A stretch of 64,000 nt of DNA from Gnetum montanum (GCA_015680685.1 MNCI01015910.1:2052331-2116330); one strand, 5' to 3'. Numbered from the stretch's first letter, positions 22,101 to 30,712 are shown. Translations and numbers: made by a program. The notes: generated by a model not told the origin, from the letters alone.

Positions 22101-25100
22101 GGAAATAATGTTTGGTTGGCAAAACGGAAATAATGTATTGCTTAGAAAAGATGTGCACCGGTCAAAGCATAGCTATGTGTAGATGGCAGGTCGAACGCCT
22201 AGCCCCGGGGTGATGTAACGTGATGATGCGATGATGTGATGTGATGAACGTGAGAAATGCTTGGATGCCAACAATTAGGTGTGCCGAGCGCCCAAGAATT
22301 GCAGGTTCTGTCCTCTCTCAGAATTGCCAATCTCTCCCATTTTTTTTTGCCTCTCGTGGTTTATGTGAATTGACAGGGTATTTATAGGGTTGGGCCGGGC
22401 TCGGGCACAAAATTCAAGAATGGAATCAACGGCTGGGAGATGAGAGGAAAGCAGATCTAGTGACATGTGTCCCATGGATAGTTGGCACGGGTTGGATGTG
22501 TGTTGGATAGTTGACACGAGTTGGATGTGTGTTGGATAGTTGCATTCTTTGACTAGGTTCAATGTATCTATGTTGGATAGTTGTGCATGAGTTGGATGTG
22601 TGTTGGATAGTNATGCACGAGTTGGATTTGCGTCGGATAGTTGTGCACAAGTTGGATGTGTGTTGGCAAGCTACATTCTTGACCAGGTACATTGCATTTT
22701 ACAATTTATGGGTTATTCAAGCCCATGAAAGTACATTTAATTTAGACATGAGGGCCTGACTATCCCACAAATGAAGATTTACAATGAAATGTACAAGGAA
22801 AATTCGACCCATCTTGCTTGAAATTTCTCTGTCCCTGAGTTTTCTGGAAATTTTTAGAAGTTGAGAATTTTTTGGAATTTTCTGGGAGTTGCTGATGCTG
22901 AGAATTTTCTAAAATTTTCTGATGTTGATAATTTTCTAGAATTTTTTAGAATTTTTTGGAATTTTCTGAAAGTTGGTCATGCTGGACTCACATTGCCAGC
23001 GTGACCTAGGCGTCAGTGGCAAAAATGAGTGTTTTTGGAGCTGAAATCTGAAGTTCTGGAGGCTGAAACTTGGAGAAATCATTAATGGACCTTGAGAGTG
23101 ACTTGTCCCTTCAAAATCAGACCATTTTGACGCTATTTTGAGGCTGTTTTGAGGCTCTGAAAGTTGGTCACACTATGGTCACGCCTAGCATGACTGCCTA
23201 GTGTGACCTACAAAAAAAACTGTGTAGTTTGGCTTAAAATTTGGACTCCTGAATGCTGAGACTTGGAGTGGACATTAGCAGCTCTTGAGGATGGCTTGCA
23301 CCCTCAGATTTGGACCACTTTTTATTTGATTTTGAAGCTGTTGGAGTTGGTCACGCTAAGGGCAAGCTAGCTTAACAGTGTGATCAAGCTGGCTTGAGCA
23401 ACCTGGACTTGAGTTTCATGCCTTAGTCAAATTTTGCCTCCCAAATGCTTGAAAGGGCTTGAGTTGTTCTTGTTTCAAAGTGTTAGGCCAAAATTAGTGG
23501 TGTTTCACCAACCACTTGATAAACTGCCAAATGAGTCTGCTGAACCGATGAACAACCCATCAAATCAAAAGCCCTTTGCAATTCCTCCAACCATTCTATA
23601 GCCATAGTGGGATCCTCAGTGCCATCAAATTTTGGAGGTCCCAATTTCCGAAATTGCTCCACTAGTTCCCTATTGATAGGCTGCCTATTTGATTCTCTTG
23701 AGCCTTCACTACCACTACCACTTCCCACTTCCTTGATCATGGGAACAAGAGCATCACTAGCTACATGCTGTTGCATGATCTATAACAATTGTTGTATAAG
23801 CTCTGGTTGCCTATTTGCAAAACCACTGCTAGATGCTTGAGGAGGCTACTCTTGTTCATCATTAGGCCCTTCTAGTCTACGGGCCCCACCATCATCATGA
23901 CCATGTCTACTATACATCTCTGTAACCTGAAATTACAGAAATGGGTGAGTACCCCCACCATCATACAACATTGAAGTAAACTAGCTTTGATACCACAATG
24001 TAACACCCTGCCCTAGCGAGGGTAGGGTGATGCCTAGAATCAAGTAATCATAGCATGGAAGCATGATAACTAGAACCAATAATGTGCATAATACATGATA
24101 ATAAGAAAGGTCAAATGGTATAGAACTTTCCTACCATCTAAAAAACTAAACATACATATCACGTTATAGAAATGCAGGTCTCTACATAAAGAAAACTATA
24201 CAGTACTCTGCGAAAATACAAAAAACACATAAACCTCATCATCGTATATAGAAGAGTACAAAGAGTTTCAAACAAGGATATCTAGTCCACACTACTGTAC
24301 ATGAAAATATACATTAACCAAGCATTGATGATTTTTCCCTCCTCTACCCTTCTTCTCCGTGCTCGTCTAGGCTTTTGCGCCTTTTACTTGTAATTAAATA
24401 AAGTCAGTACACAACTGAGTGGGAAGCCTTTACACTTCCCTTGCTAGATGGTCGACAAGTGCTACACTAGAGGAGAGGAGTGGGGTACAAGGCAACGTGC
24501 AACCATTGTTAGTCATATGCATGCTCAAAACAATACACACCATATCACCCATAAAGTTAACATACTATCATACAATCACAGACAAAGCCACGGTTTGACC
24601 TCATCTATCATGCCCATGTCAACATATACATGATATACCATAATAGTCCATGATCCACACAATTATAATCCAAATAGGACACCTATTCTCAACGATATGG
24701 CTCACAAACCCATACTATCACATATAGAGCCCACATGGTTACTAGCATATTCATGCTCAATGTAGCATATGAAACGTTGCCATGAGTACTCATAACAGCC
24801 ATTGCTTGTAGATTTTTTATTTATCCAACCAGTGTTAGGGTCCGTCAATTTGTGACCCACAATGACTAGCCTTTTGGAGGACTGGCGATAGGGACAGACA
24901 TACCTACCCTCTCCCACTCTCAGGATGAGGCTTGAGATAGGAGTCTTATCGATGCATCATAGTGGGGGTTAATCCATACTACCTCCAGGGTGCCTCATCA
25001 TCAACCAGTCGACACCCTCATGCTAACACCACCTGCCAACGATTGTCACAAGTGTCATCGTGAAAACATATACACAGTCCAACTAGTTTAAACCAACATA

Positions 25101-27295
25101 GGTCATAAGCACAACACATCTAAACAACATAACTGCACATATCCACACCTAATAGTTACAGTCATTCCATGAAAACAATACCATGATGCAACAAAACAAC
25201 ATGAAGACCTTGATATGACAAAACAATACCATATTCCTCAAGAGATACGTACTTTCATACAAATGACCACTAAAATAATCTTCAAAATGATATATGCCTA
25301 AAGAGAACACTAATCCAACGATTAGAAAGTATCTTCCAAAACGATCCTAACAACATTAATTTTACCTAAATCGGACTCCTAGAAGCAAAGTTATGCACGA
25401 TCAAAGTTTGCTTAATAAACTAATATTTAAATAATATTTAATTACCACCCCGAAGAATTGGAATTTCCAAAAATGCTTGCACCCCAATAGGTCCCGAAAA
25501 TAGAATATTCCTATCATATTAATCTTATCAACATCACATATGATATTCGACAAGTCCACATCATACCATACATCTCATATATATTAATAAACAATTCGTA
25601 ACCAAAATCATACAATTTTGGAAAATATGCAAAATAAGATGCCTAAGCTCAGATTTTGAGCCATCTGCCCCACATGCCTTCATCGCATGATCATATACAC
25701 TAATCTAACACAAAAATACAAAGAAAAAGTAAAGACAACCCACCAATTAAAATTGTTAGGGTAGAAAGCCCGAAAAAAGTAGAAAATTTTCAAAAATCTG
25801 ATAAGACTTTGTTTCACTCCCAACAAGTTCTGCACCCACGTAGATATGATTGTAGCAATCCCAAATTTAGGTTTAGAACAAGCAAAAATCGTCCACAAGG
25901 CTTAGAATCCAAAAAAAAAAAAAAGAGTAGAAAGAAAAATGGAATAAAATAGACTCTTGTGTGTTTTTGTTTCTACGAACGAAAAAAACAAAAAAAAAAA
26001 CAGAACCTAAAACCCAATTTCTCCCAAGCGGTGGTGAGGTGGTGGCATGAAAAAAACATTAAAAAAAACATATAAAATAAAACTATGCATAAAGCATAAC
26101 GGTGTGCTTTTCCTCACGTGAGTTACTTTTTTTTTTTCATTTGCATTAGTTATTATGTTTATTTTTTTAAAAAATGTCATTTTCATAAGCTCAACATATT
26201 TTTTTCTTCCACATCTAATACCAATACCGTAAACTTTAAACTTGCGTAACAAACACATCGGGACTCTAAATCAAAATCTGTTTGAACTTACGAGATCCTT
26301 ATCATATGCTCTACACATTCACATGACAAAACCACACCCGAACATCATGCAACATAGTGCTATAGTACCAATGCGGAAAAATCAAAATTGCACATAAAGC
26401 ATAAAAACATATCGGATAGGTGTTCTTGTACCCCAATTTAACACCCCTACTAGCAACATCAATTGTTTAACATAGTGTACATAATTATGTTAGTTAAGTA
26501 TGTAAAGATAGCATAATTATAACATAAAGACAGCCTCATAACATATAAAATACATTAACTAGTCTGTGAAAACCCACTGGGACTCTACATGTAATGTATA
26601 AATCATAAGCAGATGACCCTACCTACTGTCTCTGGATGAGATGTAACAAAAGCCATGTCATTCCTCCTCATGGAGGTGGGCATCTTGGTAGATCATAAAT
26701 TCTTTTATTGTTGGGGATTGTTTTTTTCTTGCTTGCCTAATTTCAAATTTTAAGAAGGCAAGGAAGCATCCCTTCTTTCTTTGCCTTGTGATTTACCGTA
26801 TTGAAGAAAAACTTGGATATAAATTTAAATTTGGTAACTACTTATTTATATGTATATTTTTGATTTGACCAAAGTTACAAACACGTTTTCATCTCCCTTC
26901 TGACCAATTGTGTTTTTGCAGTATTGGACTTGGATCCACCATGTTGCAGTATGGGGTGAAATTGTTGTTTGGTTTCTATTTTTAGTCGTTGCAGGCGAGC
27001 TGCCCCGAAAACTCTCAGTTCAAGTTGAAAATCTTTTCATTTATAATATTGCACCAATTTACAGTTTCTATTTTATTGTCATCCTCTCAACAGTGGTTGC
27101 TTTGCTCCCTACCTTTGCAGTGACCAGTTTTTTAAGGTGGGTGAGGATATCATCACTTATTCTGGAAATATAATTCATCATATTTTTATTAACTTTTGTT
27201 CTTTATATTTTGACAGAAGGTTTTATCCAGAAGATTCGCAAATTATACTAGAATTGGAAAAAAGAGAGCACAGCTCATTGGGTCCTGCTGCATAA
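9082..27295 (+). CDS. P4-type ATPase (phospholipid flippase), ALA family, 13 coding exons
   Basis: Predicted aminophospholipid-translocating P4-ATPase, which flips phospholipids to the cytosolic leaflet of plasma or endomembranes at the cost of ATP. Exons: 9082-10141, 10681-10832, 12068-12561, 12682-12898, 12986-13090, 13175-13378, 13556-13891, 14066-14164, 14303-14515, 14737-14802, 14893-15042, 26922-27136, 27217-27295. They join without a frame break to 3,390 nt (1,129 residues plus stop). Visible motifs: DGETNLK (actuator, D178), PISL (358-361), phosphorylated D411 in [12 protein letters not shown] (K589), SGDKMETA (697-704; usually TGDK), GDGANDV (831-837). [15 protein letters not shown] and KRIS-type motifs recall the ALA4-ALA12 group rather than ALA2. 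An in-frame TAG at 9073 supports the start, although an upstream exon spliced in near 9138 is possible. The C-terminal tail is unusually short. ALA flippases normally need an ALIS (Cdc50) partner, not seen here. Confidence 0.93.
10681..10832 (+). CDS. ALA gene exon 2: TM4 with PISL motif
   Basis: 152 nt after acceptor AATACAG, phase 1 in and phase 0 out. It encodes [18 protein letters not shown], the fourth membrane helix with the P4-specific PISL, and the conserved [12 protein letters not shown] that leads into the phosphorylation site. The donor is GAG|GTAATG. Confidence 0.92.
12068..12561 (+). CDS. ALA gene exon 3: phosphorylation site and nucleotide-binding domain
   Basis: 494 nt after acceptor TTTACAG. 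It starts [19 protein letters not shown] with catalytic Asp 411, followed by the start of the nucleotide-binding domain ([19 protein letters not shown]). The last two bases are completed in exon 4 (AG|A, Arg). It follows the 1,235-nt intron 2, in which I see no gene. Confidence 0.92.
12682..12898 (+). CDS. ALA gene exon 4: ATP-binding KGAD segment
   Basis: 217 nt encoding [10 protein letters not shown]...[14 protein letters not shown] and [11 protein letters not shown]. The only frame-preserving donor is a non-canonical GC site, CAG|GCAAGC, giving an 87-nt GC-AG intron. Reading through instead meets a stop at 12923. The segment normally seen between this exon and the next is about ten residues shorter than I recall for other ALAs. 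Confidence 0.85.
12986..13090 (+). CDS. ALA gene exon 5
   Basis: 105 nt, phase 0 at both ends, after acceptor TTTACAG. It encodes [19 protein letters not shown] and then [16 protein letters not shown], the conserved strand that precedes the EGVP hinge. Confidence 0.88.
13175..13378 (+). CDS. ALA gene exon 6: hinge SGDKMETA
   Basis: 204 nt, phase 0. It encodes [38 protein letters not shown] in two joined conserved blocks. The P-type TGDK motif is SGDK here, a conservative Thr-to-Ser change at residue 697. The donor is CCG|GTGAAC. Confidence 0.9.
13556..13891 (+). CDS. ALA gene exon 7: P-domain GDGANDV
   Basis: 336 nt after acceptor AATCCAG. It encodes [28 protein letters not shown] and [20 protein letters not shown], the Mg-binding end of the phosphorylation domain (D832, D836). 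The frame is open upstream of the acceptor too, but that part (13451-13555) is intronic. Confidence 0.93.
14066..14164 (+). CDS. ALA gene exon 8
   Basis: 99 nt, phase 0. It encodes [33 protein letters not shown] split across the domain-to-membrane junction before TM5. The conserved LLLVHGxWCYxRI block is intact. Confidence 0.9.
14303..14515 (+). CDS. ALA gene exon 9: TM5-TM6
   Basis: 213 nt, phase 0. It encodes the [19 protein letters not shown] helix, the [20 protein letters not shown] loop and helix, and the conserved [19 protein letters not shown]. Confidence 0.9.
14737..14802 (+). CDS. ALA gene exon 10
   Basis: A 66-nt micro-exon, phase 0, between acceptor AATGCAG and donor CAG|GTAAGA. 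It encodes [22 protein letters not shown] split as loop plus the start of TM7. It is too short to be found by an open-frame search. Confidence 0.85.
14893..15042 (+). CDS. ALA gene exon 11: TM7-TM8
   Basis: 150 nt, phase 0. It encodes [35 protein letters not shown] and [12 protein letters not shown]. The donor CAG|GTGTGC opens the intron that carries the Ty3 element 56 bp downstream. Confidence 0.9.
15094..15098. repeat. Target-site duplication AAAGC, left copy
   Basis: AAAGC directly before the LTR start at 15099 is repeated at 26649-26653 directly after the LTR end, as expected for a 5-bp staggered integration. Confidence 0.92.
15099..17806 (-). mobile_element. 3' LTR of the intron 11 chromovirus
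   Basis: 2,708 bp, TGTAACACCCCG at the left end and GTAATA at the right, where a polypurine tract abuts it. It aligns along its length with 23999-26648. It holds the ambiguous base N at 17155 after a run of about 22 A. Confidence 0.92.
17807..17819 (-). other. Polypurine tract of the chromovirus
   Basis: Minus-strand AAGGAGGGGAGAG lies directly before the 3' LTR. It would prime plus-strand DNA synthesis. Confidence 0.85.
17820..19686 (-). pseudogene. Chromovirus RNase H, integrase and chromodomain-like tail
   Basis: From 19686 down, an open stretch of 280 codons holds RNase H ([32 protein letters not shown]) and the integrase zinc and core start ([28 protein letters not shown]). The first RNase H Asp of the usual CDAS motif is Asn ([12 protein letters not shown]), and the first Cys of the integrase HHCC finger is Tyr ([10 protein letters not shown]). 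Beyond 18844 the frame is broken, but [16 protein letters not shown] and a QIERVN Glu of the integrase core are readable, then [20 protein letters not shown] (the GPY/F region), and near 17830-17950 a chromodomain-like end with [13 protein letters not shown]. The organisation is that of plant chromoviruses of the Tekay/Del type. Confidence 0.88.
19717..20805 (-). pseudogene. Chromovirus reverse transcriptase
   Basis: Three pieces on the minus strand (20805-20266, 20220-19936, 19908-19717) form the reverse transcriptase core. The first has [52 protein letters not shown] and [13 protein letters not shown]. The second has [23 protein letters not shown] sequence and the active-site strand, which reads FIND instead of the usual FIDD or YVDD, so a catalytic Asp is lost. 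The third has [22 protein letters not shown], the connection to RNase H. Stops separate the pieces. The enzyme would copy element RNA to DNA; this copy is inactive. Confidence 0.88.
20929..21126 (-). pseudogene. Chromovirus aspartic protease remnant
   Basis: The minus-strand frame has [17 protein letters not shown], which corresponds to the LFDSGATHSFI active-site loop of Ty3 proteases. The Asp is kept but the following SGA is PST. It lies between the gag zinc knuckle and reverse transcriptase, as expected. Confidence 0.75.
21240..21721 (-). pseudogene. Chromovirus gag, C-terminal part with zinc knuckle
   Basis: Read from 21721 down: [17 protein letters not shown], then after a frameshift [20 protein letters not shown], then at 21312-21271 a CX2CX4HX4C knuckle ([11 protein letters not shown], stop, EC). 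The stop inside the knuckle replaces an Arg codon. With the solo LTR and one target copy removed, it continues in frame from the N-terminal gag piece at 23513. Confidence 0.7.
22378..22389 (-). promoter_or_regulatory. TATA box of the nested solo LTR
   Basis: Minus-strand CCTATAAATACC with a typical R-like start about 30 bp downstream. It points the same way as the chromovirus, antisense to the ALA gene. Confidence 0.55.
22482..22690 (-). repeat. Imperfect tandem repeats in the solo LTR U3
   Basis: Plus-strand units of GTTGGATGTGTGTTGGATAG followed by TTG(T/A)(G/C)CACGAG occur about five times. Two larger units end in near-identical TGCATTCTTTGACTAGGTTC and TACATTCTTGACCAGGTAC. N at 22612 falls in this array, where assembly is likely to be difficult. 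Confidence 0.75.
23513..23776 (-). pseudogene. Chromovirus gag, N-terminal part
   Basis: The minus-strand frame begins at 23776 and reads [20 protein letters not shown], then [29 protein letters not shown]. This is the retrotransposon gag N-terminal pattern of plant Ty3 elements (PPxFxGxxDPxxAxxWL). It stops at the solo LTR junction (23508) and resumes in frame at 21721. Confidence 0.8.
23981..23995 (-). other. Primer binding site of the chromovirus (initiator Met tRNA)
   Basis: Minus-strand TGGTATCAAAGCTAG begins 3 bp inside the 5' LTR. It matches the plant initiator-Met primer site TGGTATCAGAGC with one mismatch. Confidence 0.85.
23999..26648 (-). mobile_element. 5' LTR of the intron 11 chromovirus
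   Basis: 2,650 bp, aligned to 15099-17806 and 58 bp shorter through small indels. It begins TGTAACACCCTG and ends GATGTAACA on the plus strand, followed by the second AAAGC. Confidence 0.92.
26649..26653. repeat. Target-site duplication AAAGC, right copy
   Basis: Second copy of the 5-bp duplication that brackets the chromovirus. Confidence 0.92.
26922..27136 (+). CDS. ALA gene exon 12: TM9-TM10
   Basis: 215 nt after acceptor TTTTTGCAG, the first exon past the inserted element. It encodes [29 protein letters not shown] and the last helices [19 protein letters not shown]. The donor AAG|GTGGGT leaves a split Arg codon completed in exon 13. Confidence 0.9.
27217..27295 (+). CDS. ALA gene exon 13: short C terminus
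   Basis: 79 nt after acceptor TTGACAG. It completes [19 protein letters not shown] and ends SSLGPAA then TAA. RxFYPxDxxIIxE is the conserved family segment after the last helix. The usual longer cytosolic tail (about 70 to 100 residues in ALA proteins I recall) is absent. Confidence 0.88.
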
Positions 27296-28030
27296 AATTG
27301 TCAGCCGGCCAAAAATGTTGGTTACAAGAGGCTATTGGTAGGAGCATGGTTTCAAGGTGGCTTACATGTTAATGTGCGAACTGCCACTGTGCAATTTTTA
27401 TACCTTTCACATTATTTTCCATAGTTCATTCCTATTTTGCGATCATCTCATTTAAATGTTGTAATCTTCAGTCTATAACAGTCTTTTGCTAGTTTTGGCA
27501 ATGGTTTTTGCAGTCAAGCTGAGAGGTCCTTCTATCTAAGAACTAACTTGTATTCTATGAAAAACGTGTTCACCCATCATATCTAACGGGTGAAAATGTA
27601 TTTATTTTTAGAATTAATCGAATATGATTCTGGCTTATCGTGCACCTTGAAAACTTGGAACAAGCTCCTTGGCATATACAGAACTGTTATGGTTGTTGGC
27701 AAATGGAATTGTTTTACACAAAAACAAATACTTGTTAATCGAATCATTTTAGGATTTTTAGCTATTTCAAGCACACTTCCTCTTCTTCCCACATTGCAAT
27801 CTACCTCGTGAATTAGGACTCATCAATTTGACAATTAATTTGACATAGAAATTTCTGTTTGAGCTTGGAATTTGTTTAGTTGAAAATGCTCAAACCGGTT
27901 GCAGTCGGTGCATATCGCAAAAAGTAGTTGCATTTAGGAATGAGTTCCGATAATTTCTCAAACCAAAAAAAAAAAAGCAATTTCTTTAAAAAAACGCAAA
28001 AGTTTTATTGATGATACAAGAATTTATAAT
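27296..28030 (+). other. ALA 3' untranslated region and downstream spacer
   Basis: The untranslated region probably ends within about 250-300 bp of the stop. No strong AATAAA is present, only AT-rich stretches. No gene or repeat was recognised from there to 28030; an A-run lies at 27965-27977. Confidence 0.4.
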
Positions 28031-28116
28031 GGGAGACCAGCCTAGTGCTAGAGCACCTCGTCTGACTGACTATTCGCAGAAAGTTATGTGTTTGATTCCA
28101 CTAAGGGAAAAAAAAG
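28031..28116 (+). repeat. tRNA-derived SINE head
   Basis: GCCTAGTGCTAGAGCACC resembles a tRNA A box and stem. GTTATGTGTTTGATTCCAC about 40 bp on resembles a B box. It is followed by an A-rich run. Too diverged for an intact tRNA gene. Confidence 0.5.
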
Positions 28117-28217
28117 CCATTAAAGAAACTTCAATCTCTTGTTTATTTCACTAAGCCTAAAGTCAATTTACAATCTTTTTATGATCACAAGTTTTATGGT
28201 GAATTTGAATCATGTTT

Positions 28218-28302
28218 ACTTGGAGAATAATACTAAAATGTGTGATTTTTTGAATTTGGAAGGAAGTCAAAAAATCACACATTTTAGTATTATTTTCCAA
28301 GT
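28218..28302. repeat. Long hairpin, 36-bp arms with one mismatch
   Basis: Arms at 28218-28253 and 28267-28302 pair perfectly except for one G opposite T-type position; the loop is 13 nt. The left arm begins ACTTGGAGAATAATACTAA. It could be a small MITE or a foldback transcript source. No target duplication is evident. Confidence 0.85.
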
Positions 28303-28648
28303 ATGTGTATCGTGTTCCTGTTCCATCCATGCATGTCATGTTTCTGCCACATCTGGTCAAGATTTCGATATCTTTGGGATTTTATGAATCTATTGTGACT
28401 TCTTTGTATGACTCATATGAAGGAGGGTTTTAAGTATCCTGGTTATTCAAGATTACTCACCACCGTTGAGTATACAAATAAATCGGCAATCTTACAGTTA
28501 TACCATGCGTTGTAAAAGGTCTAATCCTCAAATGTGTAAATACACATTTCGAAATACTGTAAATAATAATCTTAAAATTCAAAGATATAAAAATATAAGT
28601 TTTATAATAAATATTGTTCAAAAACCTTTTATCTATTTTAGTGGTATG

Positions 28649-30272
28649 AATTGAAGTTACTATAGATATTCTGCCAATATTGGTCCCAAGCTCAAATATG
28701 AAAAAATGGTTACCATCCGGTTAGTAATTAGTTGTAAAACTATGCCAAATCTCATGGATAAGTTCTTATTTAGATTTTACAGATGCTAGGGCATTTCTTA
28801 GATGCAATGCCTGATTGCCACAGAAAATAGGCAATGGCTTGCTATGGTATCCTCAAAAAGGATATGCAACATTGTTGCTTAGATGTTCCGGAGAGTAGAC
28901 AAGGCTTCCCACATCAATATGGTAATGGGTAAAGAAGCAAGTCCAATGGTAGAGTTAACACAATTATTTAATAAAATTTGGAGGATGGAAAAATGCCCAA
29001 CAAGTGGAGAAAAACATTGTTATTCTCATTTGCAAAAATAAATGAGATGTACAAACTATAGAGAGATTAAGCTAATGAATCATACTTTGAAGCTTTGGGA
29101 AAGAGTAATAAAGCAACATCTCAAACTTGAATCAACCATATCATAAGATTAAGGAGATCTACCATAGAAACTATTTCTTTAATTCGACAATTGATTGAAG
29201 AATTTATAAAATATAGAGAAAATCTACATATGATTTTCATTAACTTAGAAAAAGCATATGACATCATGCTAGGAAAAATATTAAAGTGATTCAAGCCATA
29301 TATGAAGGAGCCACTACTAAAATTAGAATAGGTTGTAGAACAACATCTGGTTTTCCAATGACAATAAGTTTCCATCAAGAGTTTACACTTAGCTCGTACT
29401 TATTTTCCATTATTATGGATAAATTAACAAGGAAATACAAGATGAAATACTTAGGCTATTTGCAAATGATTTTATGTTTGTAAATACAACCCTAGAAAAT
29501 ATTGCTTCTAAAATGGAGAAGTGGAGACATGCTCTAAAATCAAAAAACTTAAAAATTAGTAGAAGTAAGACAAAATATATGGAATGTAATTTGAATAACA
29601 TAAACAATGTTGAAATAGAAGTGATAATTCAAGGCCAAAAAGTTCCTCTCTGCAAATAGTTCCCCTACCTAGGATCAATGTTCTAATCATATGGTGAAAT
29701 TAATAAAGATATAGAATTGAGGCAAGATTATCAAAATGGAGACAAGCTTGTGGTATTCTATGTGATAAAAGAGTACCAATAAAACTAGAGAGAGAATTTT
29801 ACAAGAGAGCAATTAGGCCTACTATTTTATATAATGCTATATGTTGAGTAGCACCAAAGTGGCATGAACAACAAAACAATGTGGTAGAAATGCAAATGCT
29901 TAGATGAATGTTGTATGTCACTAGAAGAGATAAACTACACAACACAAGCATTAGATGTAGAATTGTAGTGATTTTCATTTCAAATAAGTTACAAGAATGA
30001 TAGCTTAGATGGTTTGGGTATGTGCATAGGAGATCAAACAATGAGCCTATAAAAAAAGATTGGTACATGAGAATTCCAAGAAAGCCACCAAAAGGAAGAC
30101 CAAAAAAGACATGGGAAAAAACAATTGAAGATGATTTGAAGAAATTCTAAATTACAAAATATCTAGCTCTTCATAGTGACAAATGGTTAAAAAAAAAAAC
30201 TCATATGTCTAACCCCATTTTGTTAGTATAAGGCTAGCATGATGATGATGATGGTAAATTGAAGTTACTATA
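28649..30272 (+). mobile_element. 5'-truncated RTE-type LINE with 16-bp target duplication
   Basis: Insertion 28665-30256 is flanked by AATTGAAGTTACTATA at 28649-28664 and again at 30257-30272. Inside, in broken frames, is an RTE-like reverse transcriptase: CTNYREIKLMNHTLKLWERV (29050-29110), IQAIYEGATTKIRIG, then a mutated active site reading FAND near 29461, and the C-terminal block RWFGYVHRRS and PPKGRPKKTW (30010-30120). The 3' end is a short ATG repeat (30236-30253), typical of RTE elements. The endonuclease part is missing. Replication would be target-primed; this copy is dead. Confidence 0.85.
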
Positions 30273-30569
30273 TATTAATAGCCGTTAAATCTATGTTACT
30301 AGCCTAGGGACATGTTCTAGGTAGACTTGACCTTTCCTTCAAAAAAATTGGAACCCTTAAATCTAGACCAATTAGATATGAAATTATTTGTTAAGAAAGA
30401 TGTTTGATAACATGTTATGCTCTAAGTTTCATGTGGCATTTGTTATTGAGCTTTGTTAGAAGCAACTGGCCAACCATATGTACCTTGAGGATATACATTC
30501 ACCATAATATTTTAGTACAATGAAGTTAGTACTAAATTTACAATATGAATGTTTTTAACTATGATATGT

Positions 30570-30712
30570 TAACCTATGGTAAGACTCTTGATTTGAAAAC
30601 TCCATGAGTTTGATTTTGGTGGGTAATGTTGAGTTATAAAGTTCTAGGTAGAGTTTGTTGAGTTATAAAATTCTAATTGGACTATATATCTTGGGGTGTA
30701 CCTATATTACAT
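30570..30712 (+). repeat. tRNA-derived SINE
   Basis: ATGGTAAGACTC resembles an A box and GAGTTTGATTTTG a B box. The rest (GTTGAGTTATAAA repeated twice, then ATATCTTGGGGTGTACCTAT) matches the tails at 7068-7240 and 51412-51538. Confidence 0.6.

Larger units (their letters stand above)
21722..23507 (-). mobile_element. Solo LTR nested in the chromovirus gag
   Basis: A 1,786-bp insertion flanked by the 5-bp direct repeat CCAAC (21717-21721 and 23508-23512). On the minus strand it starts TGAAACACC. It contains a textbook TATA box (CCTATAAATACC) at about 22378-22389, with about 1.1 kb of U3 before it and a GC-richer leader after it. The minus-strand end reads CTGAC, not the usual CA, so the exact right border is less certain. 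There is no internal coding region or second LTR, hence solo. It is unrelated by eye to the other LTRs here. Confidence 0.75.
15099..26648 (-). mobile_element. Ty3 chromovirus (Tekay/Del-like), full length, in ALA intron 11
   Basis: An 11,550-bp LTR retrotransposon oriented against the gene. LTRs are 15099-17806 and 23999-26648 (TGTAACACC start, GTAACA or GTAATA end). The primer site is 23981-23995, the polypurine tract 17807-17819, and the order on the minus strand is gag, protease, reverse transcriptase, RNase H, integrase, chromodomain-like tail. Target duplication is AAAGC. The coding part is broken by stops and active-site changes, so it cannot supply its own proteins. The two LTRs differ at about 19 of the first 310 positions by hand count, many as C/T or G/A changes. 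It is itself interrupted by a solo LTR at 21722-23507. Confidence 0.93.
15043..26921 (+). other. ALA gene intron 11, 11.9 kb, expanded by a Ty3 element
   Basis: Donor CAG|GTGTGC at 15043 and acceptor TTTTTGCAG at 26921. Without the 11,550-bp element and one 5-bp target copy the intron would be 324 nt, similar to its neighbours. Splice sites and both flanking exons are intact. Confidence 0.9.

Noticed and set aside
22275-22692. Minus-strand frames with repeated NPCQL/HTSNS motifs
   Set aside because: They are translations of the short tandem repeats in the solo LTR, and one contains an ambiguous base.
15099-26648. Two separate genes split by the retrotransposon
   Set aside because: Exon 11 and exon 12 join in frame with correct splice sites and encode successive helices of one ATPase.
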